DNA of 64,000 nt. Origin: an uncultured delta proteobacterium (GTDB lineage: Bacteria > Myxococcota_A > UBA9160 > JAFDET01). Shown one piece after another: positions 53,319-63,108 of the stretch. The notes under the pieces are model-generated. The model searched no databases and had not been told where the DNA came from. It saw only the letters and a list, made by a program, of their open reading frames with translations. Made by a program: the position numbers and the translations under genes. The DNA lies in NCBI GenBank assembly GCA_947259215.1, contig CAMYLJ010000006.1, positions 1 through 64,000 of the forward strand, written 5' to 3'. Every line of letters begins with the position of its first letter. The stretch's first letter is position 1.

Positions 53319-54442
53319 AAGCCCGCGTGGCGGGCGACGATCAGGTACTTGCGGAAGACCCGGTTGGTCTCTTCCTCGTGCTCGCTGACCGTGCTTGGGT
53401 CCACCGGGTCGAAGAAGCAGGTGGGATCCTCGCCCATGTAGTCGCCGGTGTGGTAGTAGGCCATGGCCCGGCAGCCGCCGCAGGTGTACTGGTAGCGGCA
53501 GCGTCCGCAGCGGCCCCCGAGTTGGCTGCGGTCCGTGATCCGCGCGAAGAGCTCGCTCTGCTCGACCAGCTCGTCGATGGGCTTCTCGCGCACGTTGCCG
53601 GCGCTGAGCTCGTCGAGCAGCACCGGACACACGGAGACGTCGCCTTCGGCGTTGAGGGTCAGCCAGGTTCCCGCCCAGCAGCCGATCGGCGGATTCTGCG
53701 GCACGCTGTTGTTGGCTGCCCCTCCGGAGACCTCCGCGTGGAGCTCCGGGGACAGGAAGAAGGGCGTGTAGCTCACGTAGCCGTTTACGTGACGGCGCAG
53801 CACCGGGTGGAAGCTCTCCTCCAGGTCCTTGCGGTCGAAACCCTGCTGCTCGAAGTGCGTCCCGCCCGAGCCGCGGGCCACGAGAGGGGAGCGGTTGAAG
53901 GAGATGTGGCGCTTCTTCAGGAACGCGACGGTCTTCTCGAAGCTCTCCGCGTTGTGCTTGCCGATGGTGATGATCACGTGGCGATCGATACCCAGCTCCC
54001 GGCAGACATCGAGCACCTCGAGGGTCTTCGCCACCTCCGCGTCTCGCGTCCACCCGTTCTCGTCGTCGATCGAGTTGATGCCGACGGCGATCGTGACCGC
54101 GCCGCGGGTCGCCTCCTTGATCTGCTCCAGCCGCTCGCGGTCCAGCACCTCGCAGTTGCTGCAGATGTTGCACTTGTAGCCGAGGTCCACGGTCGTCCGG
54201 AGCAAATCGAACGCGTCGGGGCGCAGCAGGAACTCGCCGCCGCTCCAGCCGATGGCCATGACGCCCAGGTTGCGCGCGGGGAGCAGCACCCGCTCCCGGA
54301 TCTCGTCCAGCGAGAGCTGCTGGCGCCGGCTCTCTCGGACGCGCCGGACGTCGTTGCTGCCCGTCATGCACATGGGGCAGCGCAGGTTGCAGACGCGGGT
54401 GGCTTCGAAGTAGATGGCGGGGAATCGATAGCGATGCTGCAC
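53300..54442 (-). CDS. Radical SAM protein with SPASM domain
   Basis: 380 residues. The radical SAM cluster is C18-x3-C22-x2-C25 (RVCNLRCPMC). A SPASM-type C-terminus has IGCWAGTWLTLNAEGDVSVCPVLL and the CGRCRYQYTCGGCRA cluster, plus DPTCFF, so extra iron-sulfur clusters are expected. Such proteins modify peptides or act as anaerobic sulfatase-type maturases. No precursor peptide gene is obvious next door. GTG start at 54442 with GGGAGGG about ten bases upstream; the longer frame beyond it is poor. Convergent and overlapping with carF. Confidence 0.85.
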   Translation of the reverse strand: MQHRYRFPAIYFEATRVCNLRCPMCMTGSNDVRRVRESRRQQLSLDEIRERVLLPARNLGVMAIGWSGGEFLLRPDAFDLLRTTVDLGYKCNICSNCEVLDRERLEQIKEATRGAVTIAVGINSIDDENGWTRDAEVAKTLEVLDVCRELGIDRHVIITIGKHNAESFEKTVAFLKKRHISFNRSPLVARGSGGTHFEQQGFDRKDLEESFHPVLRRHVNGYVSYTPFFLSPELHAEVSGGAANNSVPQNPPIGCWAGTWLTLNAEGDVSVCPVLLDELSAGNVREKPIDELVEQSELFARITDRSQLGGRCGRCRYQYTCGGCRAMAYYHTGDYMGEDPTCFFDPVDPSTVSEHEEETNRVFRKYLIVARHAGFYQRPS

Positions 54443-54642
54443 GGGTGGATCACCCTCCCGCGCAGCGGCGATGCAGCCTCCGTGCCACACTGGCAGGCAG
54501 CCGGCACGTGGCGAAGGCGCCGCGAACTGGGGCGCCTTGCCCCAGCGGAGGGACGCCCGCCTGGGGCATTCGAACACACGGGACCGATGGCCCGCGAGGT
54601 GGCATGATCGAAGCAAGCGATCGAACCCGACCGGAGGTTCCC

Positions 54643-56352
54643 ATGGCCGAGATCAGCGGCGGCGAGGTCCTGGCCCGCTGCCTCGAGACGGAAGGCATCC
54701 GCTTCGTGTTCGGGCTTCCCTGTCCGGAGATCGATCCTTTGCTGGCGTCGCTCGACGCGCACGGGATCCGCTTCGTGCCCGTGCGCCACGAGGCGGCGGG
54801 TGCCCACATGGCCGAGGGCGTCTACAAGACCACGGGGATGGCCTCGGCCGTGCTCGGGAACCCGGGCCCCGGCTCGGCGAACCTCCTGCCCGGCGTGATC
54901 ACCGCGCGCCACGAAGGCGTGCCGCTGGTGGCCATCACTTCTCAGCACCGGCTGGGGATCGTCTACCCGTCGCCTCCCTCCACCTTCCAGGGCCAGGACC
55001 AGCTCGAGGCCTTCGGCGCGAGCGTCAAGTGGGGCGGGCCGATCCTCGAATGGAGTCGGATCCCCGAGGTCGCGCGCCTGGCCTTCCGCGAGATGTGGTG
55101 CGGGCGCCCGGGGCCCGTTCAGCTCGAGGTGCCGGCGCCGGTCCTGTACGCCACCGGGGACGAGGCCGCGGTCTCCGTGCTGCCGCCGGACCGCTACCGC
55201 GCGGCGCCGCCCCAGGCGTCGGAGTCGCAGCTCGAGCAGGTGGCGGAGCTCCTCACGGCTGCGGAGCGACCGGCCGTGCTGGCGGGCTCGGGAGTCGATC
55301 GCGCCGGAGCGAATGCGGCCCTGCTGCGGCTGGTTGAGATCCTGGGCTGCCCCGTGCTGGGGACCATGGCGGGCCGCGCGGTGGTGCCGCGCGATCACCC
55401 CCAGGCCTTCTATCCCTTCAGCAGCGGGGCCGACGCCCTGCGCCGCGAGGCCGACGTGGTGCTGGTGGTGGGGTCCCGCCTGGGGAACCTGGATCTCCCC
55501 TACGACAAGTACTGGGGCGATCCCGCCGAGCAGAAGATCGTCCAGGTCGATCTCGACTCCCGGAACCTGGGCGTGACGCGTCCGATCGCGCTGGGCGTCG
55601 TCGCCGAGGCGAAGGACTTCCTGGAAGGGCTCGTCCGGGTGCTCGAGAAGCGCGGCATCGGTCCGGGCAGCCGGGCGGACCTCGAGCGCTACCGCGAGAG
55701 CGAACGCGCCTGGTGGAGCGAGCAGCTCCAGACGGTGGACGCGTGGGCGGGGCCGGGCCTGCACCCGGCCCAGGCGATGCGGGCCGTAGGCGAGGTTTTC
55801 GGGCGCGACGCGATCTACGCCACGGACGGGGGCAACACCTCGCTCTGGGCGCACTGGCTGCTGCCGCCCACGCAGCCGAGGTCGTACCTGAGCATCCTCG
55901 AGCTCGGGATGCTCGGCACGGGCATCCCCTCGGCGCTCGGTGCGAAGCTCGCCAATCCGGAGCGCCAGGTCGTCTGCACCACCGGTGACGGCGCAGCGGG
56001 CTTCAACTTCATGGAGATGCAGTCCGCCGCCCGCGAGGGCCTGAAGCTCACCACTGTGGTTTTTGCCGAGGGCTCCTGGACGATGGAGGAGCCGAACGAG
56101 CGCCTGACGTACGGGCGCACCTTCGGCACCGACCAGGGCACGATCCGCTGGGACGTCGTCGCGGAGGGGCTCGGCTGCGAGGGCTTCTACGCCGAGGAGC
56201 AGGACGAGCTCGTGCCCACCCTGGAGCGCGCGAAGGCGGCGGAGCGGCCCGCGGTGGTCTGCCTGCGGACCAGCCGGGAAGCGAACCTGGCCACGCCCCC
56301 GGACCCCCTGCGGCGCTTCGTGGAGGTCTACCAGGGCCCGCTCGACGCGTGA
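54643..56352 (+). CDS. Thiamine-diphosphate-dependent enzyme, acetolactate synthase-like
   Basis: 569 residues with the three-domain layout of the family. The cofactor-activating glutamate is E50 (VRHEAAGAHMAEG). The central domain carries SGVDRAGANAALLRLVEILG. The diphosphate site begins GDGAAGFNFMEMQ (448-460), but the usual NN pair at its end is replaced (VVFAEGSW), so catalysis may differ from acetolactate synthase. It might be a decarboxylase or a carboligase with another substrate. The GGAGG site spaced well before the ATG at 54643 fixes the start. A convergent MFS gene ends 9 bases away. Confidence 0.85.
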   Translation: MAEISGGEVLARCLETEGIRFVFGLPCPEIDPLLASLDAHGIRFVPVRHEAAGAHMAEGVYKTTGMASAVLGNPGPGSANLLPGVITARHEGVPLVAITSQHRLGIVYPSPPSTFQGQDQLEAFGASVKWGGPILEWSRIPEVARLAFREMWCGRPGPVQLEVPAPVLYATGDEAAVSVLPPDRYRAAPPQASESQLEQVAELLTAAERPAVLAGSGVDRAGANAALLRLVEILGCPVLGTMAGRAVVPRDHPQAFYPFSSGADALRREADVVLVVGSRLGNLDLPYDKYWGDPAEQKIVQVDLDSRNLGVTRPIALGVVAEAKDFLEGLVRVLEKRGIGPGSRADLERYRESERAWWSEQLQTVDAWAGPGLHPAQAMRAVGEVFGRDAIYATDGGNTSLWAHWLLPPTQPRSYLSILELGMLGTGIPSALGAKLANPERQVVCTTGDGAAGFNFMEMQSAAREGLKLTTVVFAEGSWTMEEPNERLTYGRTFGTDQGTIRWDVVAEGLGCEGFYAEEQDELVPTLERAKAAERPAVVCLRTSREANLATPPDPLRRFVEVYQGPLDA

Positions 56353-56361
56353 CAGGGGCCC

Positions 56362-57633
56362 TCACGAGTCGAGCGCCGCCGTCTCTTCCAGTTCCTTGCC
56401 CGCCGTCTCCGGGAGCCGGGCCAGCACGATCGCCGCGGCGAAGAGGGGCAGGATCGCGGTGGCGCGGACCGCGGCGCCCCAGCCGAAGGATTCCGCCGCC
56501 AGGCCCAGCAGCGCCGGCGACAGCACGTGGCCGATGCGCCCGATGCCGTTGTTGGCCCAGCCGTAGGCGTCGCCGCGCAGCGGCGTCGGGAAGAGCTCGG
56601 TGTTGAAGGCCGAGAGCACCGGCAGCACCGCCGTCGCTCCGAACACGCCGAGCGCCAGGGAGGCCGTCAGCGCCCACTGGGACTCCAGCGTGTAGCAGCC
56701 GAAGACGCCGAGGGACGTCAGACCGAAGATCACGACGGCGCCGGGGCGGCGACCGATCACGTCCAGGAGTTTCCCCGCGAAGAACACGAACGGCATCGCG
56801 GTCAGGGCGGCGATGCTGATCGACGTTCCCACCTGGGCGTCGCTGAAGCTCCGCTCGGCGACGGCGAACTCCTTCCAGAAGGTGATGGCGTTCTGGGTAC
56901 AGGCGTAGATGAGCATCCAGATCACGCCCATCAGCAGCACGCGGCGCGCGTAGGGCCCGCGCAGGATCTCCGTCAGCGGCCGGGCTCCGGCGGTCCCGGC
57001 GGACGCCACCTGCTCGTCGAAGCGTCGGGTCTCGCGCAGGCCGCGGCGGGCCCAGGCGAGCAGGAGCAGGGGGATCACGCCGACGAAGTAGACCGCGCGC
57101 CAGCCGAGCGTCGTGGCCAGGAGGGCAGGGGCGACGGCCGCGCACAGGATCGAGCCCAGGCTGGAGAAGGCCTGGATCACGCCGATCACGAAGCCTCGGC
57201 GATCCGCCGGGAACTCCTCCGCCGCGTACATCATGGCCACGGCCCACTCCGCCAGCAGGAACATGCGCGCCAGGAACTGGGCCACCCCGAAGCTCGTGGC
57301 ATCGGGGGCCAGCCCCGACGCGACGGTGAAGACCGTGTAGCCGGCGATGGTGATGGCCAGTAGCCGTCGGCGACCCCAGCGATCGGCGCGACGCACGAGC
57401 AGCCAGGCCGCGACGGCGCCGACGTTCACGCCGGCCACCAGCAGGCCTCCGGCGGACTCCGAGAGCCCGAAGTCCGCGCGCAGGTTCGGGAGGATCTGGG
57501 TGATGGCGATGAGGTCGTAGCCCTCGAAGAAGGTCGCCACCGAGAGGAAGACGAAGAGCGTGCGTTGGTACGACGTGAAGGGCGTTGCCGGGGAGCGCCC
57601 GGGCGGGGGTGCGGCGCTCACGGCGCGCGGCAT
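56362..57633 (-). CDS. MFS transporter, sugar/aromatic acid-type
   Basis: 423 residues with about twelve membrane helices. Signature loops: GYDLIAITQILPNL in helix 1, RRADRWGRRRLL between helices 2 and 3, and GDAYGWANNGIGRIGHVLSPAL late in the chain. The type resembles 4-hydroxybenzoate/shikimate-like proton symporters of the major facilitator group. Substrate unknown. The ATG at 57633 is chosen over 57672 because the latter would overlap the divergent gene starting at 57660. No Shine-Dalgarno is clear. Confidence 0.88.
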   Translation of the reverse strand: MPRAVSAAPPPGRSPATPFTSYQRTLFVFLSVATFFEGYDLIAITQILPNLRADFGLSESAGGLLVAGVNVGAVAAWLLVRRADRWGRRRLLAITIAGYTVFTVASGLAPDATSFGVAQFLARMFLLAEWAVAMMYAAEEFPADRRGFVIGVIQAFSSLGSILCAAVAPALLATTLGWRAVYFVGVIPLLLLAWARRGLRETRRFDEQVASAGTAGARPLTEILRGPYARRVLLMGVIWMLIYACTQNAITFWKEFAVAERSFSDAQVGTSISIAALTAMPFVFFAGKLLDVIGRRPGAVVIFGLTSLGVFGCYTLESQWALTASLALGVFGATAVLPVLSAFNTELFPTPLRGDAYGWANNGIGRIGHVLSPALLGLAAESFGWGAAVRATAILPLFAAAIVLARLPETAGKELEETAALDS

Positions 57634-57659
57634 CCGGCCAGGGTACCATCGTGCGAGCG

Positions 57660-57965
57660 ATGACCGGGCCAACGCCGCTGCGAGACCGGGTGCCCTATCC
57701 GCTGCTGTGCACCGTCCTGGGTCTCGTCCTGGGCTGGCTTCCGTTGCTGATCCACGGTCCGATTCCCGAGAAGTTCAACGTGCTCTACATCCGGGGCGCG
57801 ATCGCAATCTGGGCCTTCTACAGCGCCCGGCTGCTGGTGGGCTTCTTCGTCGGGATCTCCGCCTGGCCCGCGCGCTGGTACCTGCGCGGCCCGCTGTGCG
57901 GATTCCTGACGCTGCTTCCCGTGACCTTCATCGCCCTGGCGACGCCCCGCTGCGGCTTCACCTGA
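57660..57965 (+). CDS. Small membrane protein, unknown function
   Basis: 101 residues with three hydrophobic segments: LLCTVLGLVLGWLPLLIHG, YIRGAIAIWAFYSARLLVGFFVG and a terminal GFLTLLPVTFIALAT. The chain ends CGFT. The ATG at 57660 is 26 bases from the divergent MFS start. The stop TGA is immediately followed by an in-frame ATG that opens the 28-residue ORF below, so the two may be a coupled pair or one gene with a point stop. Confidence 0.65.
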   Translation: MTGPTPLRDRVPYPLLCTVLGLVLGWLPLLIHGPIPEKFNVLYIRGAIAIWAFYSARLLVGFFVGISAWPARWYLRGPLCGFLTLLPVTFIALATPRCGFT

Positions 57966-58052
57966 ATGGCCTGGAACCTGACCACCGGGACGGTGGTCGG
58001 AGCCCTGGTGGCGGGTCTGGCCTACGCCATCACCGGACGCCATCACGCCTAG
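57966..58052 (+). CDS. Possible 28-residue single-helix membrane peptide
   Basis: Too short to be listed by length-based gene finders. The ATG directly abuts the TGA of the upstream gene, in the same frame. It encodes one hydrophobic helix (TGTVVGALVAGLAYAIT) and a basic/His tail (GRHHA), ending TAG at 58050-58052. Either it is a small membrane peptide translated by re-initiation or it is the last helix of a 130-residue protein interrupted by TGA. Convergent with the large secreted gene 6 bases further on. Confidence 0.4.
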   Translation: MAWNLTTGTVVGALVAGLAYAITGRHHA

Positions 58053-58058
58053 GCGCGT

Positions 58059-61000
58059 CTAGTTTCCGGACACGTTCACCGGCGCCAGCGACTCGAAGCA
58101 GCCCCCGCCGAGCTGGTCGTTCAGCCGTCCGGTGAGGAACAGCTCCACGGTCGTCGAGTCGCCTCCGATGCCCGGGGTGTCCGCGTGGACCACCAGGTCC
58201 TTGATCCCGTCGCCGTTCTTGTCCTGCAGGTGGCTCTTGTAGCGGTTCTTCTTGGCCAGATCGTGGGCCGGTCCACCCCCCGCGGTCGGGCACTGCTGGG
58301 TCGGCTGCGAGGCCGACAGGCGCAGCGTGGGCGCCTCGATGGCCTTGGGATCCTGGCCGCCCACCGAGGCCGTGTTCAGGTTCAGGCAGCCCGAGCCGTC
58401 GGCCGCGGCCGAGCCGAAGATCACGATCGGGGTCGAGCCGCTGGAGCCCGGATTCAAGGTCTCCGTCACCTCGAAGTTGACGCCGCAGGTGCAGCGGGCC
58501 GAGCAGGAGCTGCCGGGCGTGCCGTTGAGCGCGCCCTCGTCGCAGGTCTCCGCGTCCTGCACGATGCCGTCGCCGCAGGTGAACGTGTCGCAGGCGTCGC
58601 CGAAGGCGTCGGCCACGAGCAGCGGATCGAGCGCGTCCGTGTTGGTCTGGTCCGGGTTCGGGACCAGCGGGCAGTTGTCCACCACGTCCGGGATCTCGTC
58701 GCCGTCCGAGTCGGCCAGGGCCGAGAGCACCGTCACGCCGAGTTGGCAGGACTCGCCCTCGTCTTCGAGGCAGTCGAAGTCCTCGTCGCAGAGCTGACCG
58801 ATCCGCACGCTGGCGGGACTCGTGCCGCAGAACCCGGCGGGCGCGATCGTGTTCTCGCCGTCCTGGAACCCGTTGAAGAGGTTCGTCGTCTGGGCGAAGG
58901 ACGTGCCTTCGGTGAGGGAACCGGCTGCCGTGCAGCGACGCACGCTCAGGTCGCAGAGCCCGTCGAGGTTCACGTCGGTACCCGGGGAGCAGATCTCCTG
59001 GCTGGGCGGGAACCCGAAGTTCTCCTCGAACTCGTCCACGATGAAGAGCACCAGCTCCTCACCCACCTGGTAGTTGAACTGCGCGCAGGCCTGGCCCGGG
59101 CAGTCGGTCGTCGAGGACTCGCAGTCCCGCACGCTGCCGTCCGTTCGCAGCAGGAACATGGCCAGGTCGGCGAGGTCCAGGTCGCGGTTGCCGACGGAGC
59201 CGGCCGGCCCGCCCAGGTCGGTCTCCGGGGTCCGGAAGGCCACCAGGCAGGTGTCGGTGCGCCCGTCCCCGTCCAGGTCCTGGTCGGTGCCCAGCGCGAA
59301 GTCCTGGGCTTCCTGCAGCGCCACGGCCGCGAAGCCGGTGTCCAGGTCCGCCTCGTAGAGGATGCCGTCGGTCCCGAGCGCCACGGCGCGCGCGCCGCAC
59401 AGCCCGATCTCCTGGGCCGCGAGCGGAGCGCCGGCGACCGTCAGGTCGCTCAGCGTGTTTCCGCTACGGTCGCCGCAGGCCGCGACGCCGGCGTCGTCGA
59501 TGGCGCAGACGTAGTCCGCGTGCAGCGCCACGTCGCTGCCGGAGCGCCCGAAGGAGCGCACCGAGACGCCGCCGGGTCCGCCGGCCGGCTCCACCACCCG
59601 CACCGGCGAGCCCACCACCGCCACCGCGTCCCCGAAGACCGACCCGCTGGTGACCGGCTCGCCCGTGAGGGTCGGCGTGCAGGGCGTGACGCCGTCGCAG
59701 GTGGAGAGGTCCAGCACGCCGAGGAGGGCGCGCTCGTCGGCGGTCGGGTCCACGGGGCCCTCGAGGAAGACATTGGGCGCCGCGAGCCCGCCCACGCCGC
59801 CGAGTTGGCTGGCGAGGCTCGAGAGCCCGACGAAGTCGCCGCTCTGCCCGAGGCTGGGCTCCCCGGAGTCCGCGTCGGCGCCGGCCATGCGGGTGAGGGG
59901 CGTCACCGAGCCGGTCACCAGATCGGTGACCAGGATCTCGTCCACGGCCGAGAGGCCGCGCACCACGTAGGCCACGAAGCGCCCGTCGTCGGAGATGGAC
60001 GGATCGAACGCGCCGCAGGGCGAGGCCGTGCAGACGTTCTCGTTCGTCGGGAGCGCACTGGCGGTGCTCGTGTCCGCCGCGGCCACGTCCCGCACCAGGA
60101 CCTCGCTGTCCGGGTCCAGGGGCGGCGCCTCGAAGGTCACCTCGCCGCCGTTCGCGACCGACGGCGCTCCTCCCCCGAGGAGCAGGAAGCCGCCCGCCGC
60201 GCCGTCCGCCACGCTGACCGGGATCGGCGTGGGGACGCCGCCGCCGGCGAAGTCCACCAGGAAGACCTGGGACACACCGGCCACGTCCGCGGTGTAGACC
60301 ACCTTCGTCCCATCCGCCGAGACGTCCGGGTCCTGTCCGGCGCCGAGGTTCAGGAGATCTCCCGTACTCCGGTCCAGGCGCAGCACGTCTGTTCCCGACT
60401 CGAAGGCGACGATCCCGCCGTCGTCGGAGGCGCTGGGGTCGCCCGCCGGGCCCGCGAGACCCGCGCTCAGGTTGACGACGTCGCAGGTCGCCGGGTCGTA
60501 GGCGTAGACGTCCGGGGTGCCCCCGTCCGCGTCGTCGCCGGTCAGGTCCGAGGCGCTGTCGAAGAGCACCAGCTGGCCGGCCAGCGTGACGTCCGGGCTT
60601 CCGGACGGGTCATCGGTCCCCTGGGTCCGCTCGCTGCAGTCCGCGCGATCGCGGACGCTCACGAGCTCGGTCGTACCGGTCTCGGTGTCGCGCAGGTAGA
60701 CGCGGTCGATCCCGCCCTGGAGGGTGGGGTCGAAGCAGCCGGGGCCGCGGATGGTCTCCAGCTCCGCCTGGCCGCCGCTCTTGAACGACACGCCGATCTC
60801 CCCGGGCGGGACGTCGGGCGCGTTCAGGACCAGCGTGTAGGTCTTCGTGCCGCCCTTGCCCAGGCCCCGATCGTACTGGACCTCCTGGCCCGGGAAGTCG
60901 CAGCCGGAGCAGGCCGTGGGCTGGTCCACCACGCTCGCGTTGGGTCCCGTGGCCGCCAGGTCCACCAGCGCCACCAGGTCCGGCTCGCCGGCCGCGGTGT

Positions 61001-63047
61001 CGCACTGCTTCAGCTCCAGGTAGACGCGGCTCGGGGCCGGCCCCTGGCCGTTGTCGATGGCGACGTACTGGAAGACCGACTGGCCGTCCACGACCACCGG
61101 GAACTCGCCGCCGGGTCCCGTGACGGCCTGGATCGACGTCCCGCCGGAGGTCACGGCGCTGAGCTCGCCGGGGGGCGCCGGGATGAACAGGTTGTCGGCG
61201 CCGCTCGTGAAGGCCGCGTAGCGGCCGTCGGAGGAGAGGTCCGACTCGCCGGCAAAGAAGTTCCCGGGCACGCCCGTCGAGGACTGGTTCAGGAGCTGGT
61301 AGCCGTGGGGCTGCTGGTGCAGCGGCGAGTAGGCGAAGAAGAGGCGCCCATCGGAGAGCACCAGGCTCCGTCCGCCCCGGAAGCGCAGGTCCGGCAGCAC
61401 GGCCAGGTGGAAGTCGTCGGCCAGCAGGCTCACGGCCTCCGCCACGGCGGGATCGTCCGGCAGCGCGAAGACGCGCAGGTTCTGGTCGAGTCGTCCGTTG
61501 CCGTTCTGGTCGGCGGCCTGGGCCTCGCCCTGGGTGGTGCCGCCCAGCGGGTCGCTCAGGCCCTCGGCGAACTCCGACTCGAAGAAGGCCAGGTGGCGGT
61601 CCTCGGCGGCGATGGAGGGGACGACGAAGTCCTTGTCGCCCTCGGCGACACGCACGCGGGTCAGCCCGCGCCCGGTGAAGAAGGCGCCGAGGCGCTTGAT
61701 CAGCCCGCTCGTCCGGTCGAGCAGCTCGGCCACCGGGTCGTCGGCCGCCAGGTCCTTGTTGATCGGCTGGCCGGCGATGCGCTCGTCCTCGACCAGGGCG
61801 ACGGCTGCGTCGGTCAGGCTGCCGTCGAGCCAGGAGTTGAGCTCCACGGCCTGCTGGGCGGGGGCGTCGGCCACCGGGAGGTCCACGCTCTGGCCGGTCT
61901 GGGCGAAGCTGAACTCCTGGAGGTCGCAGGTCCCGGTGTCGCAGTCGGCATCGGCGGTGCAGGCGACGGCCGGCTCGTCCGTGCAGGCGCGGCGCGGGAA
62001 GAAGTGGACCGTGGCCTCGGCGTCGGCCATGCCCCAGAAGGCGATGATCGGGGGCGGGACGGTCTGGTCGACGAAGGGGTTGAAGGGCGGCGACAGCGGG
62101 AAGCCTTCGAAGGTGTAGGACGAGGGCTTCGCGGTGTAGACGGCCGGGGCGTCGTCGGTGAAGCCGTTGGCGACGGGGTCCGCGAGGCCGAGCCCGACCC
62201 GGCGGGGCTTCGGCTCTTCGAGCCCGCTGCCGAGGTCGACGCGGACGAGCTCGTCGTCGTAGATCATCGCGAAGAGCGCGTTCCCGTCGCGGTCGGTGGT
62301 GACGGGAACCGTGGTCTCGGTCGGACCCGGGGTCCCGCAGCCGGAGGTGCAGAGGGCGGTGAAGTCACTCTTGGGGATGCCCACGAGGCCGCTGAAGGGC
62401 CGGTTCACGTCTTCGGGCCGGACCCGGCAGCTGCCGTCGAGGCGGAAGAAGCTGCCGTGGCAGGACACGAAGCCGCTGCCGGCGTCCGCGCAGGCGGTGT
62501 CCCGAAGCTGGAACGCCACCGGGTTGGCGTCGCTGGCCAGCCGCACGCCGAGGCGCGCCGGGCCGTAGGCCGGCGGAGCGTCCGGGACGCGGAAGCGCAG
62601 CCGTCGCTCGAAGCCGCCCCCGGGCAGAGGGATCAGGGCGATCTCGCGCTCCGCCAGGGTGTCCACGCTGCAGTCGGCGTCGGCTCCGCAGAGGGTCGGG
62701 TCGGCGGCCAGTACCAGGACGGGGCCCGGGCCGGCTCCGTTCGCCGGCGTGTAGGCGATGGTGATGACGAAGGCGTCTACCGGCTGGTCGATGCCACCCA
62801 CCTGGAAGTCCGGAGCGGCGGAGCGGGTGTCGTGGTCGCAGACGGCCCCGACCACCTTGATGTCGTTGGTGAGGCCCGCCGTGAGGAACGGGGAAGTCAG
62901 GCTCCCCAGGAAGCTCCTATGGTCGAACCCCTCGGGGGCGATCACCGAGCAGTCGGCCTGGGCGGAACCCGCTGCCCCGCAGACGGCCACGAGGGCGGAG
63001 AGGGCGATGACCCTGGAACGGGGGTGGCGACGGTGACGAGGGATCAT
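58059..63047 (-). CDS. Very large secreted protein with WD/PD40-type repeats, TSP3 and Myxococcus Cys-rich repeat
   Basis: 1662 residues with a signal peptide (about 1-31, ending AQAD). Most of the chain consists of short beta repeats of the TolB/PD40 type, e.g. LSSDGRYAAFTSGADNLF, VSADGTKVVYTADVAG and ISDDGRFVAYVVRG, suggesting several propellers. Near residues 1455-1490 is a thrombospondin type 3-like calcium repeat (DSDGDEIPDVVDNCPLV), followed near 1490-1520 by a Myxococcus cysteine-rich repeat (CGDGIVQDAETCDEG...CSARC). The tail (about 140 residues) is unassigned. It is a surface or extracellular protein of unknown binding role. A long open frame lies on the other strand but has no such motifs. 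ATG at 63047, with GGGAGAAA upstream. Confidence 0.85.
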   Translation of the reverse strand: MIPRHRRHPRSRVIALSALVAVCGAAGSAQADCSVIAPEGFDHRSFLGSLTSPFLTAGLTNDIKVVGAVCDHDTRSAAPDFQVGGIDQPVDAFVITIAYTPANGAGPGPVLVLAADPTLCGADADCSVDTLAEREIALIPLPGGGFERRLRFRVPDAPPAYGPARLGVRLASDANPVAFQLRDTACADAGSGFVSCHGSFFRLDGSCRVRPEDVNRPFSGLVGIPKSDFTALCTSGCGTPGPTETTVPVTTDRDGNALFAMIYDDELVRVDLGSGLEEPKPRRVGLGLADPVANGFTDDAPAVYTAKPSSYTFEGFPLSPPFNPFVDQTVPPPIIAFWGMADAEATVHFFPRRACTDEPAVACTADADCDTGTCDLQEFSFAQTGQSVDLPVADAPAQQAVELNSWLDGSLTDAAVALVEDERIAGQPINKDLAADDPVAELLDRTSGLIKRLGAFFTGRGLTRVRVAEGDKDFVVPSIAAEDRHLAFFESEFAEGLSDPLGGTTQGEAQAADQNGNGRLDQNLRVFALPDDPAVAEAVSLLADDFHLAVLPDLRFRGGRSLVLSDGRLFFAYSPLHQQPHGYQLLNQSSTGVPGNFFAGESDLSSDGRYAAFTSGADNLFIPAPPGELSAVTSGGTSIQAVTGPGGEFPVVVDGQSVFQYVAIDNGQGPAPSRVYLELKQCDTAAGEPDLVALVDLAATGPNASVVDQPTACSGCDFPGQEVQYDRGLGKGGTKTYTLVLNAPDVPPGEIGVSFKSGGQAELETIRGPGCFDPTLQGGIDRVYLRDTETGTTELVSVRDRADCSERTQGTDDPSGSPDVTLAGQLVLFDSASDLTGDDADGGTPDVYAYDPATCDVVNLSAGLAGPAGDPSASDDGGIVAFESGTDVLRLDRSTGDLLNLGAGQDPDVSADGTKVVYTADVAGVSQVFLVDFAGGGVPTPIPVSVADGAAGGFLLLGGGAPSVANGGEVTFEAPPLDPDSEVLVRDVAAADTSTASALPTNENVCTASPCGAFDPSISDDGRFVAYVVRGLSAVDEILVTDLVTGSVTPLTRMAGADADSGEPSLGQSGDFVGLSSLASQLGGVGGLAAPNVFLEGPVDPTADERALLGVLDLSTCDGVTPCTPTLTGEPVTSGSVFGDAVAVVGSPVRVVEPAGGPGGVSVRSFGRSGSDVALHADYVCAIDDAGVAACGDRSGNTLSDLTVAGAPLAAQEIGLCGARAVALGTDGILYEADLDTGFAAVALQEAQDFALGTDQDLDGDGRTDTCLVAFRTPETDLGGPAGSVGNRDLDLADLAMFLLRTDGSVRDCESSTTDCPGQACAQFNYQVGEELVLFIVDEFEENFGFPPSQEICSPGTDVNLDGLCDLSVRRCTAAGSLTEGTSFAQTTNLFNGFQDGENTIAPAGFCGTSPASVRIGQLCDEDFDCLEDEGESCQLGVTVLSALADSDGDEIPDVVDNCPLVPNPDQTNTDALDPLLVADAFGDACDTFTCGDGIVQDAETCDEGALNGTPGSSCSARCTCGVNFEVTETLNPGSSGSTPIVIFGSAAADGSGCLNLNTASVGGQDPKAIEAPTLRLSASQPTQQCPTAGGGPAHDLAKKNRYKSHLQDKNGDGIKDLVVHADTPGIGGDSTTVELFLTGRLNDQLGGGCFESLAPVNVSGN

Positions 63048-63108
63048 GCTTTCTCCCGTACGCCGCGGGACGCGCTGGCTCGCCGCGACAAAAAGACTTG
63101 CAGGGTTA

